This document shows, piece by piece, positions 52,115 to 60,713 of a stretch of 64,000 nucleotides of DNA. The position numbers and the translations under genes were made by a program. Position 1 is the first letter of the stretch; each line of letters opens with the position of its first letter. The stretch is from positions 3,286,001 to 3,350,000 of the forward strand of contig NZ_CP082273.1 in assembly GCF_019880385.1 (NCBI RefSeq). The letters run 5' to 3'. The DNA comes from Nocardioides coralli (lineage in GTDB: Bacteria; Actinomycetota; Actinomycetes; Propionibacteriales; Nocardioidaceae). The notes under the pieces were generated by a model. That model was not told the DNA's origin and searched no databases. It saw nothing but the letters and a program-made list of their open reading frames with translations.

Positions 52115-54283
52115 TCAGCTGACGGTCGTCAGGAGCTGGGTGGCGCGGGTGAGCACCACGTAGAGCGTGGCGCGGCCGGTGGCCGACTCGTCCTCGATCT
52201 CCTGCGGTCGCACCACGACGATGCCGTCGAACTCCAGGCCCTTGGTGTCGAGGCCGGTGAGGACGACGACCCGGTCGGTGCCGGACGGGGTGACGCTCGA
52301 GTCGACCGCGGCGCGGGCTCCCGGGGCGTCGTCGGCCAGCTCCGGCCAGGACGCGAGCCACGCGTTGACCTCGGAGCGACGGGCCGCCGGGACCACGATG
52401 CCGACGGTGCCCGACACCTGGCCCGCCACGTCCGTGACGGCCTCGCGGGTGGCCCCCTCGAGGTCCCTCGCACCCTCCACGACGCGCGGCTCGACTCCGG
52501 TGGAGCGGACGGCGGTAGGGAGGTCGGCATCGAGGCCGACCCGCTGGGCGTACGCCGCCGCGAACTCGTAGATCTCCGAGCTGTTGCGGTAGTTGGTGGA
52601 GAGGTGGAAGTCGTGCTGCTGCTTCCCCTCGAGCGCGGACGCGCGGGCTGCCGCCGCCTCTTCGGGGACCGGCCAGGACGACTGCGCGGGGTCACCCACG
52701 ATCGTCCAGGTCGCCGCCCGGCCGCGCCGCCCGACCATCCGCCACTGCATCGGGGTGAGGTCCTGCGCCTCGTCGACCAGGACGTGGGCGTAGCCGTCGT
52801 CCTCGATCCGGTGGGTCGGCGGCGACCACGCGCGACCGCTCGGTGCGTACTCGCGGTCGGCGGCCGTGGTCAGCTCCTGCAGGTCGCCACCGACGTGGTC
52901 GTCGAGCTCGTGGTGGTCCTCGTGGCGCGCCGGCACGTCGCCGAGCGCGTAGCGCACCTCGTCGACCAGGGCCACGTCCTCGACCGACAGCGACCCGTCG
53001 CCTGCCCACGACTTGGCCAGCAGCCGCTGCTCCTCGGGCGTCAGCACGCCCTCGGACACTCGCGCCAGCACGTCGGGGTCGCGCAGCCAGCCGAAGACGT
53101 CCGTGGCCGTCAGCGGCGGCCACCAGGCGACCGCGAAGTCCACGAAGTCCTGGCGCGAGAGCATCTCGTCCTCGAACGCCTCCCGGCCCCGCTCGCGCCC
53201 GCGCTCGCCGCGGACCTGCTTCCACATCGCGTCGAGCAGGGTGCTGGCGACGCGCGGCAGCTGCCGGTTGCGCTGGCCGTGCCCCATGAGCTGGCGGCGG
53301 AGCCGACCGAGGATGCCGCGGTCGAGCACGATCCGGTCGTCACGCCAGAAGACGCGGAACTCGGTGGGGCTGCCGGGTGCCTGGTGCCGGGCGGTACGCC
53401 GCATCAGCTCGGCCATCCGCGCCGAGCCCTTCAGGTCGGCCACGGCGGGCTCGTCGTGGCGGGACGCCTTCACCCCGTCGACGACCTCGCCGAGCGAGCG
53501 CAGCGCGACCGCCGTCTCACCCAGGGAGGGCAGCACCCGCTCGATGTAGCGCATGAAGACACCACTGGGTCCCACCACCAGCACGCCGCCGCCCTCGTAG
53601 CGGCGGCGGTCGGTGTAGAGCAGGTAGGCCACGCGATGCAGCGCGACCACGGTCTTGCCGGTCCCGGGGCCTCCGGAGATCGACACGACGCCCTTGGCGG
53701 GGGCCCGGATCGCCCGGTCCTGCTCGGCCTGGATGGTGGCCACGATGGAGTGCATGGTGCGGTCGCGGGCTCGCGAGAGCTGCGCCATCAACGCACCCTC
53801 ACCGACGATCGGCAGGTCGGTCTCGACCGAGTCGTCGAGCAGCTCGTCCTCGACACCGACCACCCGGGGACCGGTGCACCGCAGCACGCGGCGGCGTACG
53901 ACGGCCTGCGGCGTGGCCGCGGTCGCCTGGTAGAACACGGCGGCGGCCGGCGCCCGCCAGTCGATGAGCAGGGAGTCGCGGTTCTCGTCGCGCAGCCCGA
54001 TCCTGCCGATGTAGCGCGGCTCGGGGTCGACGTCCTCCCTCAGGTCGAGGCGCCCGAAGACCAGGCCCTCGTGGGCGGCGTCGAGCTGGGCGATCCGGCG
54101 GGCGGCCTGGAAGACCATGGCGTCCCGCTCGACCAGCCCGCCCTCGTGGCCGAGCCGGCCGCGGCCGTAGCCCTCGCGCGCGAGCTCGGCGGCGGCGGCG
54201 GTGGACTGCTGGAGCTGGACGTAGACGCGGTCGACGAACGCCTGCTCGCGCTCGATCTCGCGGTCGGCGAGCTGATCGGTCAC
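52115..54283 (-). CDS. helD: HelD/HelR-type RNA polymerase-associated ATPase (UvrD-like)
   Basis: A 722-residue superfamily 1 helicase-like ATPase. An N-terminal coiled-coil arm (about 1-90) precedes Walker A GGPGTGKT (204-211). Later motifs are VLVDEAQDLTPMQWRM (motif II), IVGDPAQSSWPV, STNYRNSSEIYEF and TGLDTKGLEFD. This architecture belongs to actinobacterial class II HelD, which strips RNA polymerase from stalled complexes; the Streptomyces version HelR gives rifampicin tolerance. The GTG start at 54283 has a GGGGAACAGG stretch upstream. It follows the repeat-rich gap. Confidence 0.88.
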   Translation of the reverse strand: MTDQLADREIEREQAFVDRVYVQLQQSTAAAAELAREGYGRGRLGHEGGLVERDAMVFQAARRIAQLDAAHEGLVFGRLDLREDVDPEPRYIGRIGLRDENRDSLLIDWRAPAAAVFYQATAATPQAVVRRRVLRCTGPRVVGVEDELLDDSVETDLPIVGEGALMAQLSRARDRTMHSIVATIQAEQDRAIRAPAKGVVSISGGPGTGKTVVALHRVAYLLYTDRRRYEGGGVLVVGPSGVFMRYIERVLPSLGETAVALRSLGEVVDGVKASRHDEPAVADLKGSARMAELMRRTARHQAPGSPTEFRVFWRDDRIVLDRGILGRLRRQLMGHGQRNRQLPRVASTLLDAMWKQVRGERGRERGREAFEDEMLSRQDFVDFAVAWWPPLTATDVFGWLRDPDVLARVSEGVLTPEEQRLLAKSWAGDGSLSVEDVALVDEVRYALGDVPARHEDHHELDDHVGGDLQELTTAADREYAPSGRAWSPPTHRIEDDGYAHVLVDEAQDLTPMQWRMVGRRGRAATWTIVGDPAQSSWPVPEEAAAARASALEGKQQHDFHLSTNYRNSSEIYEFAAAYAQRVGLDADLPTAVRSTGVEPRVVEGARDLEGATREAVTDVAGQVSGTVGIVVPAARRSEVNAWLASWPELADDAPGARAAVDSSVTPSGTDRVVVLTGLDTKGLEFDGIVVVRPQEIEDESATGRATLYVVLTRATQLLTTVS

Positions 54284-54379
54284 TGTGCGGTACCTGTTCC
54301 CCGTGGGCTGAGCGTGCCGGCCGAATCCGGCAAGTCTCCAAGCCTACAAGGGACGTCTGGACACCCGCGCAGGAATCCG

Positions 54380-55675
54380 TCAGTCGGCCCGTACGTAGAC
54401 CGCGAACCCGAGCCGGGTGGTCGGCCTCGGCTCGCCCTGCACGACGAGCGACGCCTGCTGCCCCGGGCGGAGGATCCCGAACATGCCTGACCCGTTGCCC
54501 GAGCCGGTGCGGTCCTCACCGCCGTCCTGCGGCTCGCGGAAGGCCACCGTGCGCTGTCCCGCTCCCGACATCGACGCCTCGACGAGCACGGTGTGGTCGG
54601 CCGTGTTGGTGTAGGTCACCCGCCCCGCTCCGCGCGTGGTCTCCTCGACCTCCACCAGCGACCAGCGGTGCCCCTCGTGCTCGATCAGCGGGAAGACCTC
54701 CCACCCGGCGACGTCGGTCACCGGTCGGCCCATGTCGTAGGCGGCGAACGCCAGCCGGACGTCATCCACGTCGACCGGCTCGCTCCCCTTCCCGAACTCG
54801 CGGGACACCCACATCCGCATGCTCACGGTCTCGCCGGGCTCGGGCAGGTGCTCGGGGTCGAGCCAGCTGGCACTGCCGCCCGCGAGGTCCGGCGCGGGGT
54901 CGCCGCAGCCCCCGTGGGCACCGCTGAAGCGGCCCTCGACCGATACGTTGACCCACAGGTCGCCGCCCACCGAGAGGCCCTCGCAGTACTTGGCCAGGCG
55001 GATGCGCTCGCTCTCCGGGACCTCGACCTCGAGGGTGATCTCCGCCTCGCCGACCTCGCCGATGGTGCCGTCGAGCAGCTGCTCGCTGCCCACCGTCTCG
55101 CGCCAGGTCAGGCCGTCCCGGGTGATCCCCTCGGGGACGACGTCGCGGTCGAGCTCGTAGACGGCCAGCGCCGCCGGTGCACCGCCCGCACGCAGCGTGA
55201 TCCGGGCGCGCTCGACGCCGGGCACGAGCATGAAGTCGTCGAAGTCGGTGGCCTCCGACACCCCGCCGTAGCCCATCACGTCGACGGCCACGTCCACCTC
55301 GTCGGCGGCGCTGGCCCAGGTGACCAGGCGCGGGACGTCTGACGTCCCGAGCCTGACCCGGGCCGGGTCGTCGGCGGTGCTCTCGACGCCCTCGGTGAAG
55401 CGGTAGCTCCAGCCGAGCGACGTCAGTGTCTCGGGTGCCTCGCGGCCGATCAGCTCGCGGTCGGCGGGCACCGGGTCGCCGCCGTCGAGGACGACGGAGG
55501 GCACGACCACGGCAGCCAGGAGCGCCGCGGCGGCACCGGCAAGGGCGACCGCGCGGTTGCGGCGTACGGCGCGGGCGCGGTCTCCCACGATCGCGGTGCG
55601 CGCGTGAGCGCCGTCGTCGTGCACGGTGTCGGCATGGGCGACGAGGGTCCGGCGGAGGTCCTGCAGCGAGTTCAT
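54380..55675 (-). CDS. Membrane protein, partner of the SigE-family sigma factor
   Basis: A 431-residue protein. A short cytoplasmic N-terminus (about 1-40, with DDGAHARTAIVGDRARAVRR) precedes one membrane span (AVALAGAAAALLAAVVVPSV, about 42-61). A large acidic, beta-rich external domain follows. No zinc-binding anti-sigma motif is seen. The ATG overlaps the sigma gene's stop (ATGA), so the two are co-translated and this protein may control the sigma factor; that is inference from the arrangement, which is common for this sigma group. No named family is recognised. Confidence 0.75.
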   Translation of the reverse strand: MNSLQDLRRTLVAHADTVHDDGAHARTAIVGDRARAVRRNRAVALAGAAAALLAAVVVPSVVLDGGDPVPADRELIGREAPETLTSLGWSYRFTEGVESTADDPARVRLGTSDVPRLVTWASAADEVDVAVDVMGYGGVSEATDFDDFMLVPGVERARITLRAGGAPAALAVYELDRDVVPEGITRDGLTWRETVGSEQLLDGTIGEVGEAEITLEVEVPESERIRLAKYCEGLSVGGDLWVNVSVEGRFSGAHGGCGDPAPDLAGGSASWLDPEHLPEPGETVSMRMWVSREFGKGSEPVDVDDVRLAFAAYDMGRPVTDVAGWEVFPLIEHEGHRWSLVEVEETTRGAGRVTYTNTADHTVLVEASMSGAGQRTVAFREPQDGGEDRTGSGNGSGMFGILRPGQQASLVVQGEPRPTTRLGFAVYVRAD

Positions 55676-56208
55676 CGGGTCTCCCCCTGGGTCTGCCCCT
55701 GGGTCTGCTCGGTCAGGGACGGGTCGATGCGAAGTCGGGCCAGGGCCTTGCTGGTCTGGCTCTTGACGGTGCCGACGGTGACCCCGAGCAGGTCGGCGGT
55801 CTGGGCCTCGGTGAGGTCCTCGAAGTAGCGGAGCACCACGACGGCGCGCTGCCGCCGGGGCAGCCGGCCGAGGGCGTCCCAGAGGTCGCCGGTCTCGCCG
55901 AGGCCGTCGGGGTGGTGGGCCTGCTCGGGCAGCTCGCTCGTGGGGTGCTCGCCGCGCCACTTCCGGCGCCACCAGGACGCGTAGGTGTTGACCAGGACCC
56001 GGCGCACGTAGGGCTCCGGGTTGCCGTCGATGCGTCCCCACGCGAGGTAGGCCTTGGTGAGAGCCGTCTGGAGGAGGTCCTCGGCGAGCCCGTGGTCACG
56101 GGTCAGCAGGTAGGCGGTCCGGAGCAGCGACGCCGAGCGGGCGGCGACGAACTCCTCGAAGGCCGGGCTGCTCACGCGGTCCCTCCCCGAGATGGTCACG
56201 GTGGTCAT
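55672..56208 (-). CDS. SigE-family (SigE50-type) RNA polymerase sigma factor
   Basis: A 178-residue ECF-type sigma factor. Region 2 includes LLRTAYLLTRDHGLAEDLLQ and TALTKAYLAWGRI; region 4 includes ALGRLPRRQRAVVVLRYFED and the helix-turn-helix EAQTADLLGVTVGTVKSQTS. The form matches the actinobacterial SigE50 group, which is small and often paired with a membrane protein encoded just downstream, as here. The glutamine-rich tail is unusual. The ATG is at 56208. Confidence 0.9.
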   Translation of the reverse strand: MTTVTISGRDRVSSPAFEEFVAARSASLLRTAYLLTRDHGLAEDLLQTALTKAYLAWGRIDGNPEPYVRRVLVNTYASWWRRKWRGEHPTSELPEQAHHPDGLGETGDLWDALGRLPRRQRAVVVLRYFEDLTEAQTADLLGVTVGTVKSQTSKALARLRIDPSLTEQTQGQTQGETR

Positions 56209-56244
56209 GCCCGTCCCTACCGGTCGGGCGGGGCAGATGGTTGC

Positions 56245-57018
56245 CTAGCTCTTCCGCTTGCGTTGCAGGAACGCCGTCATCGCCTCGCGTGCCTCGTCAC
56301 TGGCGAAGAGCCGGGCGCTGAGGGCGGCCATGTCCTCGCCGTGCTCGTCGATCCGGGCGACCAGGTCGCGGTTGAGGATGGCCTTGGACTCGCGCAGCCC
56401 CTGGGCGGCCCCCGTCGCGAGCGAGCCGCACACCCGGCGTACCTCGTCGGCGAGGGCATCAGCCGGCACGGCTCGTGTCACCAGGCCGTAGGCCGCCGCC
56501 TCGGTGCCGCTGAACACCTCACCGCCGAGGGTGGTGAGCGCCGCGGCGCGGGGAGTCATCCGGTGGTGGACGGTGAGGCTGATGATCGCGGCGGCGAGGC
56601 CCAGCTTGACCTCGGTCAGCGCGAAGGTGGCGTCCTCGGCGACGACGGCGACGTCGCTGGCGGCGACGATGCCGATGCCTCCGGCGCGGACGGCGCCGAG
56701 CACCTCGGTCACCACGGGCTTGTCCATGGTGACGATCAGCCGCTGCAGCTCGACGATCCGGCGGGCGCCCTCCTCCATGCCGTCCGCGGTCGCCTCGGAC
56801 AGGTCGGCGCCGGAGCAGAAGACCCGGTCGGAGGAGCGGAGCAGCACGACCCGGACGTCGGAGTCGGCGGCGGCGGCCTCGAGGTGGCCCCGCAGCTCGC
56901 TCACGAGCTGGCGGCTCAGCGCGTTCTTGTTGTGCGGCGAGTCCAGCGTGATCGTGGCCAGGCCGCCCCCGTCGAGGTCGCTGACGTCGAGGTGGACCAG
57001 CTCGGTGGTGTCGGTCAT
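56245..57018 (-). CDS. Enoyl-CoA hydratase/isomerase family protein
   Basis: A 257-residue crotonase-fold enzyme. The oxyanion-hole segments are SPHNKNALSRQL with FCSGADLSEA, and AGGIGIVAASDVAVV. The first catalytic-glutamate position of hydratases (normally in the A-x-x-x-G-G-G region) is not clearly conserved, while the second is near FALTEVKLGL. It may be a hydratase, isomerase or other crotonase. The ATG at 57018 is used; an ATG at 57027 is possible. It is divergent from the molybdopterin gene and its SigK-like promoter. Confidence 0.85.
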   Translation of the reverse strand: MTDTTELVHLDVSDLDGGGLATITLDSPHNKNALSRQLVSELRGHLEAAAADSDVRVVLLRSSDRVFCSGADLSEATADGMEEGARRIVELQRLIVTMDKPVVTEVLGAVRAGGIGIVAASDVAVVAEDATFALTEVKLGLAAAIISLTVHHRMTPRAAALTTLGGEVFSGTEAAAYGLVTRAVPADALADEVRRVCGSLATGAAQGLRESKAILNRDLVARIDEHGEDMAALSARLFASDEAREAMTAFLQRKRKS

Positions 57019-57077
57019 GGCCGCCATCCTGTCGCACGCCGCGGTCACGGGACGCGGGTGGCGCGACCCACCGTCAC

Positions 57078-57105
57078 CCATCCGGGACCGGCAGGCTGAC
57101 GAACC
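57078..57105 (+). promoter_or_regulatory. SigK-like promoter of the molybdopterin oxidoreductase
   Basis: CCATCC (57078-57083) and CGAACC (57100-57105) are 16 bp apart. The ATG begins 7 bp after the second hexamer, so the message should be leaderless. The same arrangement occurs before the fasciclin gene. It resembles the SigK promoters I recall from mycobacteria; the exact consensus should be checked. Confidence 0.6.
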
Positions 57106-57111
57106 ACGGGT

Positions 57112-58620
57112 ATGCGACAACGTCTGCCGTACGCCGGCTTCGGAATCCTCGCGACACTCGTGGGCATGGCGGTGGGCCACCTCGTGGCCTCGCTCCTCGA
57201 CCCCGCGTCCTCCCCCGTCGTGGCGGTGGGCTCCACCGTCATCGACCTCACCCCCACGCCCGTGAAGGAGTGGGCCGTCCAGACCTTCGGGACGGCGGAC
57301 AAGCCCATCCTCATCGGCTCGGTGATGGCCGGGGCGGCCCTCCTGGCCGCCATCGGGGGTGTGCTGGCGCGCCGCCGGTTCGTCCTCGGCGCGGGCGTGC
57401 TCGTCGGGCTCGTGGCCGTGGCCGGCGTCATGGCCCTGCTGCGGCCCACTGCCGGCGTGACCGACGCGCTCCCCGCGCTCGCCACGGGACTGGCCGGCGT
57501 CGCCACCCTGTGGTGGCTGACCCGCAGCGCCTCCCCTGCGGCCTCCGGGGAGGCGGACGGACCGACGCGGCGCGGCGTGCTCGTCGCCACGGGCGCAGCC
57601 GCGGCCGCCGCCGCCGTCGCTGGTGGTGCGGGGTGGCTCGTCGGCGGACTGCGCCGCTCGTCCCCGGCCGAGGTCGCGCTGCCCGCACCCACCGACCCCG
57701 CCCCCGCGTTCCCGGACGGTCTCGGCGACAAGGTTCCCGGCATCTCGCCGTTCCGCACGCCGACCGCCGACTTCTACCGGATCGACACCCGGCTGACGCT
57801 GCCGACTCTCGACATCGAGGGCTACGAGCTGGTGGTCGACGGTGACGTCGAGGAGGAGCTGCGCCTCAGCTTCGAGGACCTCACGAAGATGGACCTCATC
57901 GAGCGGGACATCACCCTGACCTGCGTGTCCAACGACGTCGGGGGGCCCTACGTCGGCGGCGCGCGCTGGCTCGGGGTCCGCCTCACCGACGTGCTCGACA
58001 TGGCCGGGGTGGGCGACACGGCCGACCAGATCCTCGCCACCGACGTCGATGGCATGACCATCAGCACCCCGCTGTCGGTCGCCACCGACGGCCGCGACGC
58101 GATGATCGCCATCGGCATGAACGGCGGCGCCCTCCCCCGCGAGCACGGGTTCCCGGTCCGGATGGTGGTGCCCGGCCTCTACGGCTTCGTCAGTGCCTGC
58201 AAGTGGATGACGAAGATGACGCTGACCACCTACGACGAGCAGCAGGCGTACTGGACCGAGCGCGGCTGGGCCACCGACGCCCCCATCAAGATCTCCAGCC
58301 GGATCGACACCCCCAAGTCGTTCCAGGAGATCGACGCCGGTGAGACCTTCATCGGCGGGGTCGCCTGGGCCCAGGACCGCGGCATCGGCACGGTGGAGGT
58401 GCAGATCGACGGCGGTCAGTGGCAGCAGGCGGAGCTCGGCCCCTCCGCCGGCGTCGACTACTGGCGTCAGTGGTTCTTCCCGTGGAACGCGGAGTCCGGC
58501 GAGCACACCCTGGCCGTCCGCGCGGTCACCCGCGAGGGCGAGGTCCAGACGCCCGCCAAGGCCCAGCCGTTCCCCGACGGCTCGAGCGGCTACCAGTCGA
58601 TCATCGTCCGTGTTGCGTAA
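57112..58620 (+). CDS. Membrane-anchored molybdopterin-dependent oxidoreductase (sulfite oxidase fold)
   Basis: A 502-residue protein. The N-terminal part has about four membrane spans plus a twin-arginine-like TRRGVLVATGAAAAAAAVAG segment. A sulfite-oxidase-type domain starts near 215. The molybdenum-binding cysteine is Cys271 (TLTCVSNDVGG). The C-terminal dimer domain (about 400-502) is Ig-like (VEVQIDGGQWQQAELG). It should catalyse an oxygen-transfer or reduction reaction outside the membrane. It is the first gene of a SigK-type locus and is preceded by a SigK-like promoter. Confidence 0.9.
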   Translation: MRQRLPYAGFGILATLVGMAVGHLVASLLDPASSPVVAVGSTVIDLTPTPVKEWAVQTFGTADKPILIGSVMAGAALLAAIGGVLARRRFVLGAGVLVGLVAVAGVMALLRPTAGVTDALPALATGLAGVATLWWLTRSASPAASGEADGPTRRGVLVATGAAAAAAAVAGGAGWLVGGLRRSSPAEVALPAPTDPAPAFPDGLGDKVPGISPFRTPTADFYRIDTRLTLPTLDIEGYELVVDGDVEEELRLSFEDLTKMDLIERDITLTCVSNDVGGPYVGGARWLGVRLTDVLDMAGVGDTADQILATDVDGMTISTPLSVATDGRDAMIAIGMNGGALPREHGFPVRMVVPGLYGFVSACKWMTKMTLTTYDEQQAYWTERGWATDAPIKISSRIDTPKSFQEIDAGETFIGGVAWAQDRGIGTVEVQIDGGQWQQAELGPSAGVDYWRQWFFPWNAESGEHTLAVRAVTREGEVQTPAKAQPFPDGSSGYQSIIVRVA

Positions 58621-58647
58621 AACCCCCACAAAACGCGGCGATCGGGG

Positions 58648-58675
58648 CAATCCGTCCCGGTAGCAGCACCGAACA
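58648..58675 (+). promoter_or_regulatory. SigK-like promoter of the fasciclin gene
   Basis: CAATCC (58648-58653) and CGAACA (58670-58675) are 16 bp apart, 40 bp before the ATG. It matches the promoter before the oxidoreductase at 10 of 12 positions with identical spacing, which argues that both respond to the SigK-like sigma factor encoded downstream. Confidence 0.6.
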
Positions 58676-58715
58676 CCCCACGTCCCTGACTGACACAGAC
58701 GGAAGGTTTCCTCCG

Positions 58716-59354
58716 ATGAAGCGCACGACGTTCCGCATGACCGGCCTCGCGGCCGCTGCCCTGACCATGTCGCTCGGGCTGGCAGCCTGCGGCGCCGACG
58801 AGGAGCCGGCGGCCGACACCGGGTCCGAGCCCACCTCGGAGGCTCCCACCGAGGAGGAGCAGACCGAGGAGATGGGCGCCCAGGCCCAGACCTACGGCGA
58901 GGGTTGCGCCCAGGTGCCGACCGACGGTGACGGCTCGTTCGAGGGCATGGCCACCGCACCGGTCGCCTCCGCCGCGAGCGCCAACCCGCTGCTGACCACG
59001 CTGGTCACCGCCGTCGGCGAGGCCGAGCTGGTCGAGCCGCTGAACTCCGCCGAGGCGCTGACGGTCTTCGCGCCCGCCAACCCGGCGTTCGAGGCCTTCA
59101 GCAAGAAGGAGCTCAACGGCCTGCTGAAGGACAAGGACACGCTCACCCAGGTGCTCACCCACCACGTGGTCCCCGAGCAGATCTCGCCCGACCAGCTCTC
59201 CGGTGAGTTCGAGACGCTGAACGGCGACATGATCACCATCAACGGCTCCGGCGAGGAGGCGACGATCGGCGACGAGGAGGCCGCGGTCTTGTGCGGGAAC
59301 ATCCCGACGGCGAACGCCACGGTCTACGTCATCGACACCGTCCTGATGCCCTGA
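58716..59354 (+). CDS. Fasciclin-domain lipoprotein (MPT70/MPT83-like)
   Basis: A 212-residue lipoprotein. The signal peptide ends at the lipobox LAAC with Cys25, followed by an acidic linker (about 27-60). One fasciclin (FAS1) domain has ANPLLTTLVTAVGEAEL, LTVFAPANPAFEAF and VLTHHVVPEQIS. In mycobacteria the related MPT70/MPT83 are the main products of the SigK regulon, and the sigK gene follows here. It sits on the outer face of the membrane. The precise function of the domain is not known. The gene has its own SigK-like promoter. Confidence 0.93.
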   Translation: MKRTTFRMTGLAAAALTMSLGLAACGADEEPAADTGSEPTSEAPTEEEQTEEMGAQAQTYGEGCAQVPTDGDGSFEGMATAPVASAASANPLLTTLVTAVGEAELVEPLNSAEALTVFAPANPAFEAFSKKELNGLLKDKDTLTQVLTHHVVPEQISPDQLSGEFETLNGDMITINGSGEEATIGDEEAAVLCGNIPTANATVYVIDTVLMP

Positions 59355-59371
59355 CCTTCCCCCCGAAGGTC
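59353..59371 (+). terminator. Hairpin between fasciclin gene and sigK
   Basis: A perfect 7-bp stem (GACCTTC at 59353-59359, GAAGGTC at 59365-59371) with a CCCCC loop overlaps the end of the fasciclin stop codon and lies 20 bp before the sigK start. It may be an attenuating terminator that keeps sigK expression lower than the lipoprotein's. Confidence 0.5.
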
Positions 59372-59391
59372 TGACACGCAAGGATCGGATC

Positions 59392-59994
59392 GTGGACCAC
59401 CTGCAACCAGTGCCCGACGGCGCCCCCCACGCGGGGGCGCCGGAGACCGCACGCCTGGTCGAGCTGCTCAAGCGCTCGGCCCGGGGTGACCACCAGGCCT
59501 TCGCCTCGCTCTACGACGCGATGTCGGCGAGGGCCTACGGACTCGCCCTGCGGGTGGTCCGCGATCCGGCCCAGGCCGAGGAAGTCACCCAGGAGGCGTT
59601 CCTCGACGTCTGGCGCACCGCATCGCGGTACGACGACAAGCGCGGGAGCGTCGTCGGCTGGCTGTTGACCATCGTCCACCGCAAGGCGGTCGACCGGGTC
59701 CGGGCTGCGGAGGCCACCAGCCGGCGCGACACCTCCTACCACCACGACAACGTCAAGGTCGCCCACGACGCGACCGCCGAGGCCGCCGAGGCCTCACTGG
59801 AAGCAGGCCGGGTCCGCTCGGCCATGAAGGAACTGACCGCCGTCCAGCGCGAGGCTCTCGAGCTGGCCTACTTCGGCGGCTACACGCACACGGAGGTGGC
59901 GACCATGCTGGACCTGCCGGTCGGCACCGCCAAGACCAGGATCCGCGACGGACTCATCCGGATGCGCGACGCCATGGGGGTGGCTTTCCAATGA
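59392..59994 (+). CDS. sigK: SigK-like ECF sigma factor
   Basis: A 200-residue ECF sigma factor. Region 2 includes YGLALRVVRDPAQAEEVTQE, AFLDVWRTA and VVGWLLTIVHRKAVDRVR. Region 4 includes LTAVQREALELAYFGGYTHT and EVATMLDLPVGTAKTRIRDG. The GTG start has an AAGGA site. Mycobacterial SigK drives mpt70/mpt83 and the lipid-modification genes around it, and the same gene types surround it here. Its stop overlaps the rskA start (ATGA). Confidence 0.92.
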   Translation: MDHLQPVPDGAPHAGAPETARLVELLKRSARGDHQAFASLYDAMSARAYGLALRVVRDPAQAEEVTQEAFLDVWRTASRYDDKRGSVVGWLLTIVHRKAVDRVRAAEATSRRDTSYHHDNVKVAHDATAEAAEASLEAGRVRSAMKELTAVQREALELAYFGGYTHTEVATMLDLPVGTAKTRIRDGLIRMRDAMGVAFQ

Positions 59995-60713
59995 CTGATG
60001 CACACGCCCTCGTCGGCGCCTACGCCGTCGACGCGCTCGACGACGACGAGCGGGCCGCGTTCGAGCAGCACCTCGCCCAGTGCGCCGCCTGCCAGTCCGA
60101 GGTGGCCGGTCTCCGCGAGGCCGCGTCGCTGATCGGCGCGACGGCCGCGGTGACGCCGCCACCCTCCCTGCGCGACCAGGTCCTCCACGACATCGCCACG
60201 GTCCGGCCGCTGCCGCCGGTCGTGTCCAGGCTGGACGCCGCCCGGAGGCGTCGATTTCGCCCGTCTCTCGTCCTGGTGGCAGCAGCAGCGGTGGTGATCG
60301 CCCTCGGTGCGGGAGCCGCGATCGTCCAGCCGTGGGCCGACGAGAGCGGCGAGACGCAGCAGACCCTCACCGCTGCCGAGCGCATCGCCCAGGCCGACGA
60401 CGCCGAGACCTTCACCCAGCAGCTCGACGGCGGCGCGACGGCGACGGTGATCCGTTCCCGCGAGCTCAACAAGGCCGTCCTCATCACCGACGACATGCCG
60501 CAGGCACCCTCCGGCAAGGTCTACGAGCTCTGGCTCGACCACGAGGACGTCGGCATGGTGGCCGCCGGCCTGATGTCGGGCGGGGAGGCCGAGGTCGTGC
60601 TGGACGGTGACCCGGCGACGGCGATCGGGTTCGGCATCACCGTCGAGCCCGAGGGCGGCTCGGAGGAGCCGACCCTGCCACCGGTCACCACGATCAGCTT
60701 CGAGAACGCGTGA
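59991..60713 (+). CDS. rskA: RskA-like anti-sigma factor
   Basis: A 240-residue membrane anti-sigma factor. The N-terminal zinc-binding domain has His27-x3-Cys31-x2-Cys34 in HLAQCAACQSE. One membrane span lies near 91-110 (PSLVLVAAAAVVIALGAGAAI), and the external domain (about 130-240) has the RskA-type KVYELWLDHEDVGMVAAGLM segment. It should hold SigK inactive until intramembrane cleavage. It overlaps sigK upstream and the FAD oxidoreductase gene downstream (TGATG). Confidence 0.93.
   Translation: MTDAHALVGAYAVDALDDDERAAFEQHLAQCAACQSEVAGLREAASLIGATAAVTPPPSLRDQVLHDIATVRPLPPVVSRLDAARRRRFRPSLVLVAAAAVVIALGAGAAIVQPWADESGETQQTLTAAERIAQADDAETFTQQLDGGATATVIRSRELNKAVLITDDMPQAPSGKVYELWLDHEDVGMVAAGLMSGGEAEVVLDGDPATAIGFGITVEPEGGSEEPTLPPVTTISFENA

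Noticed and set aside
54284..54379. Rifamycin-associated element upstream of helD
   Set aside because: I looked for the long inverted repeat known upstream of rifamycin-resistance genes and did not find a convincing one; CTTGG and CTTGCC pieces are present without symmetry.
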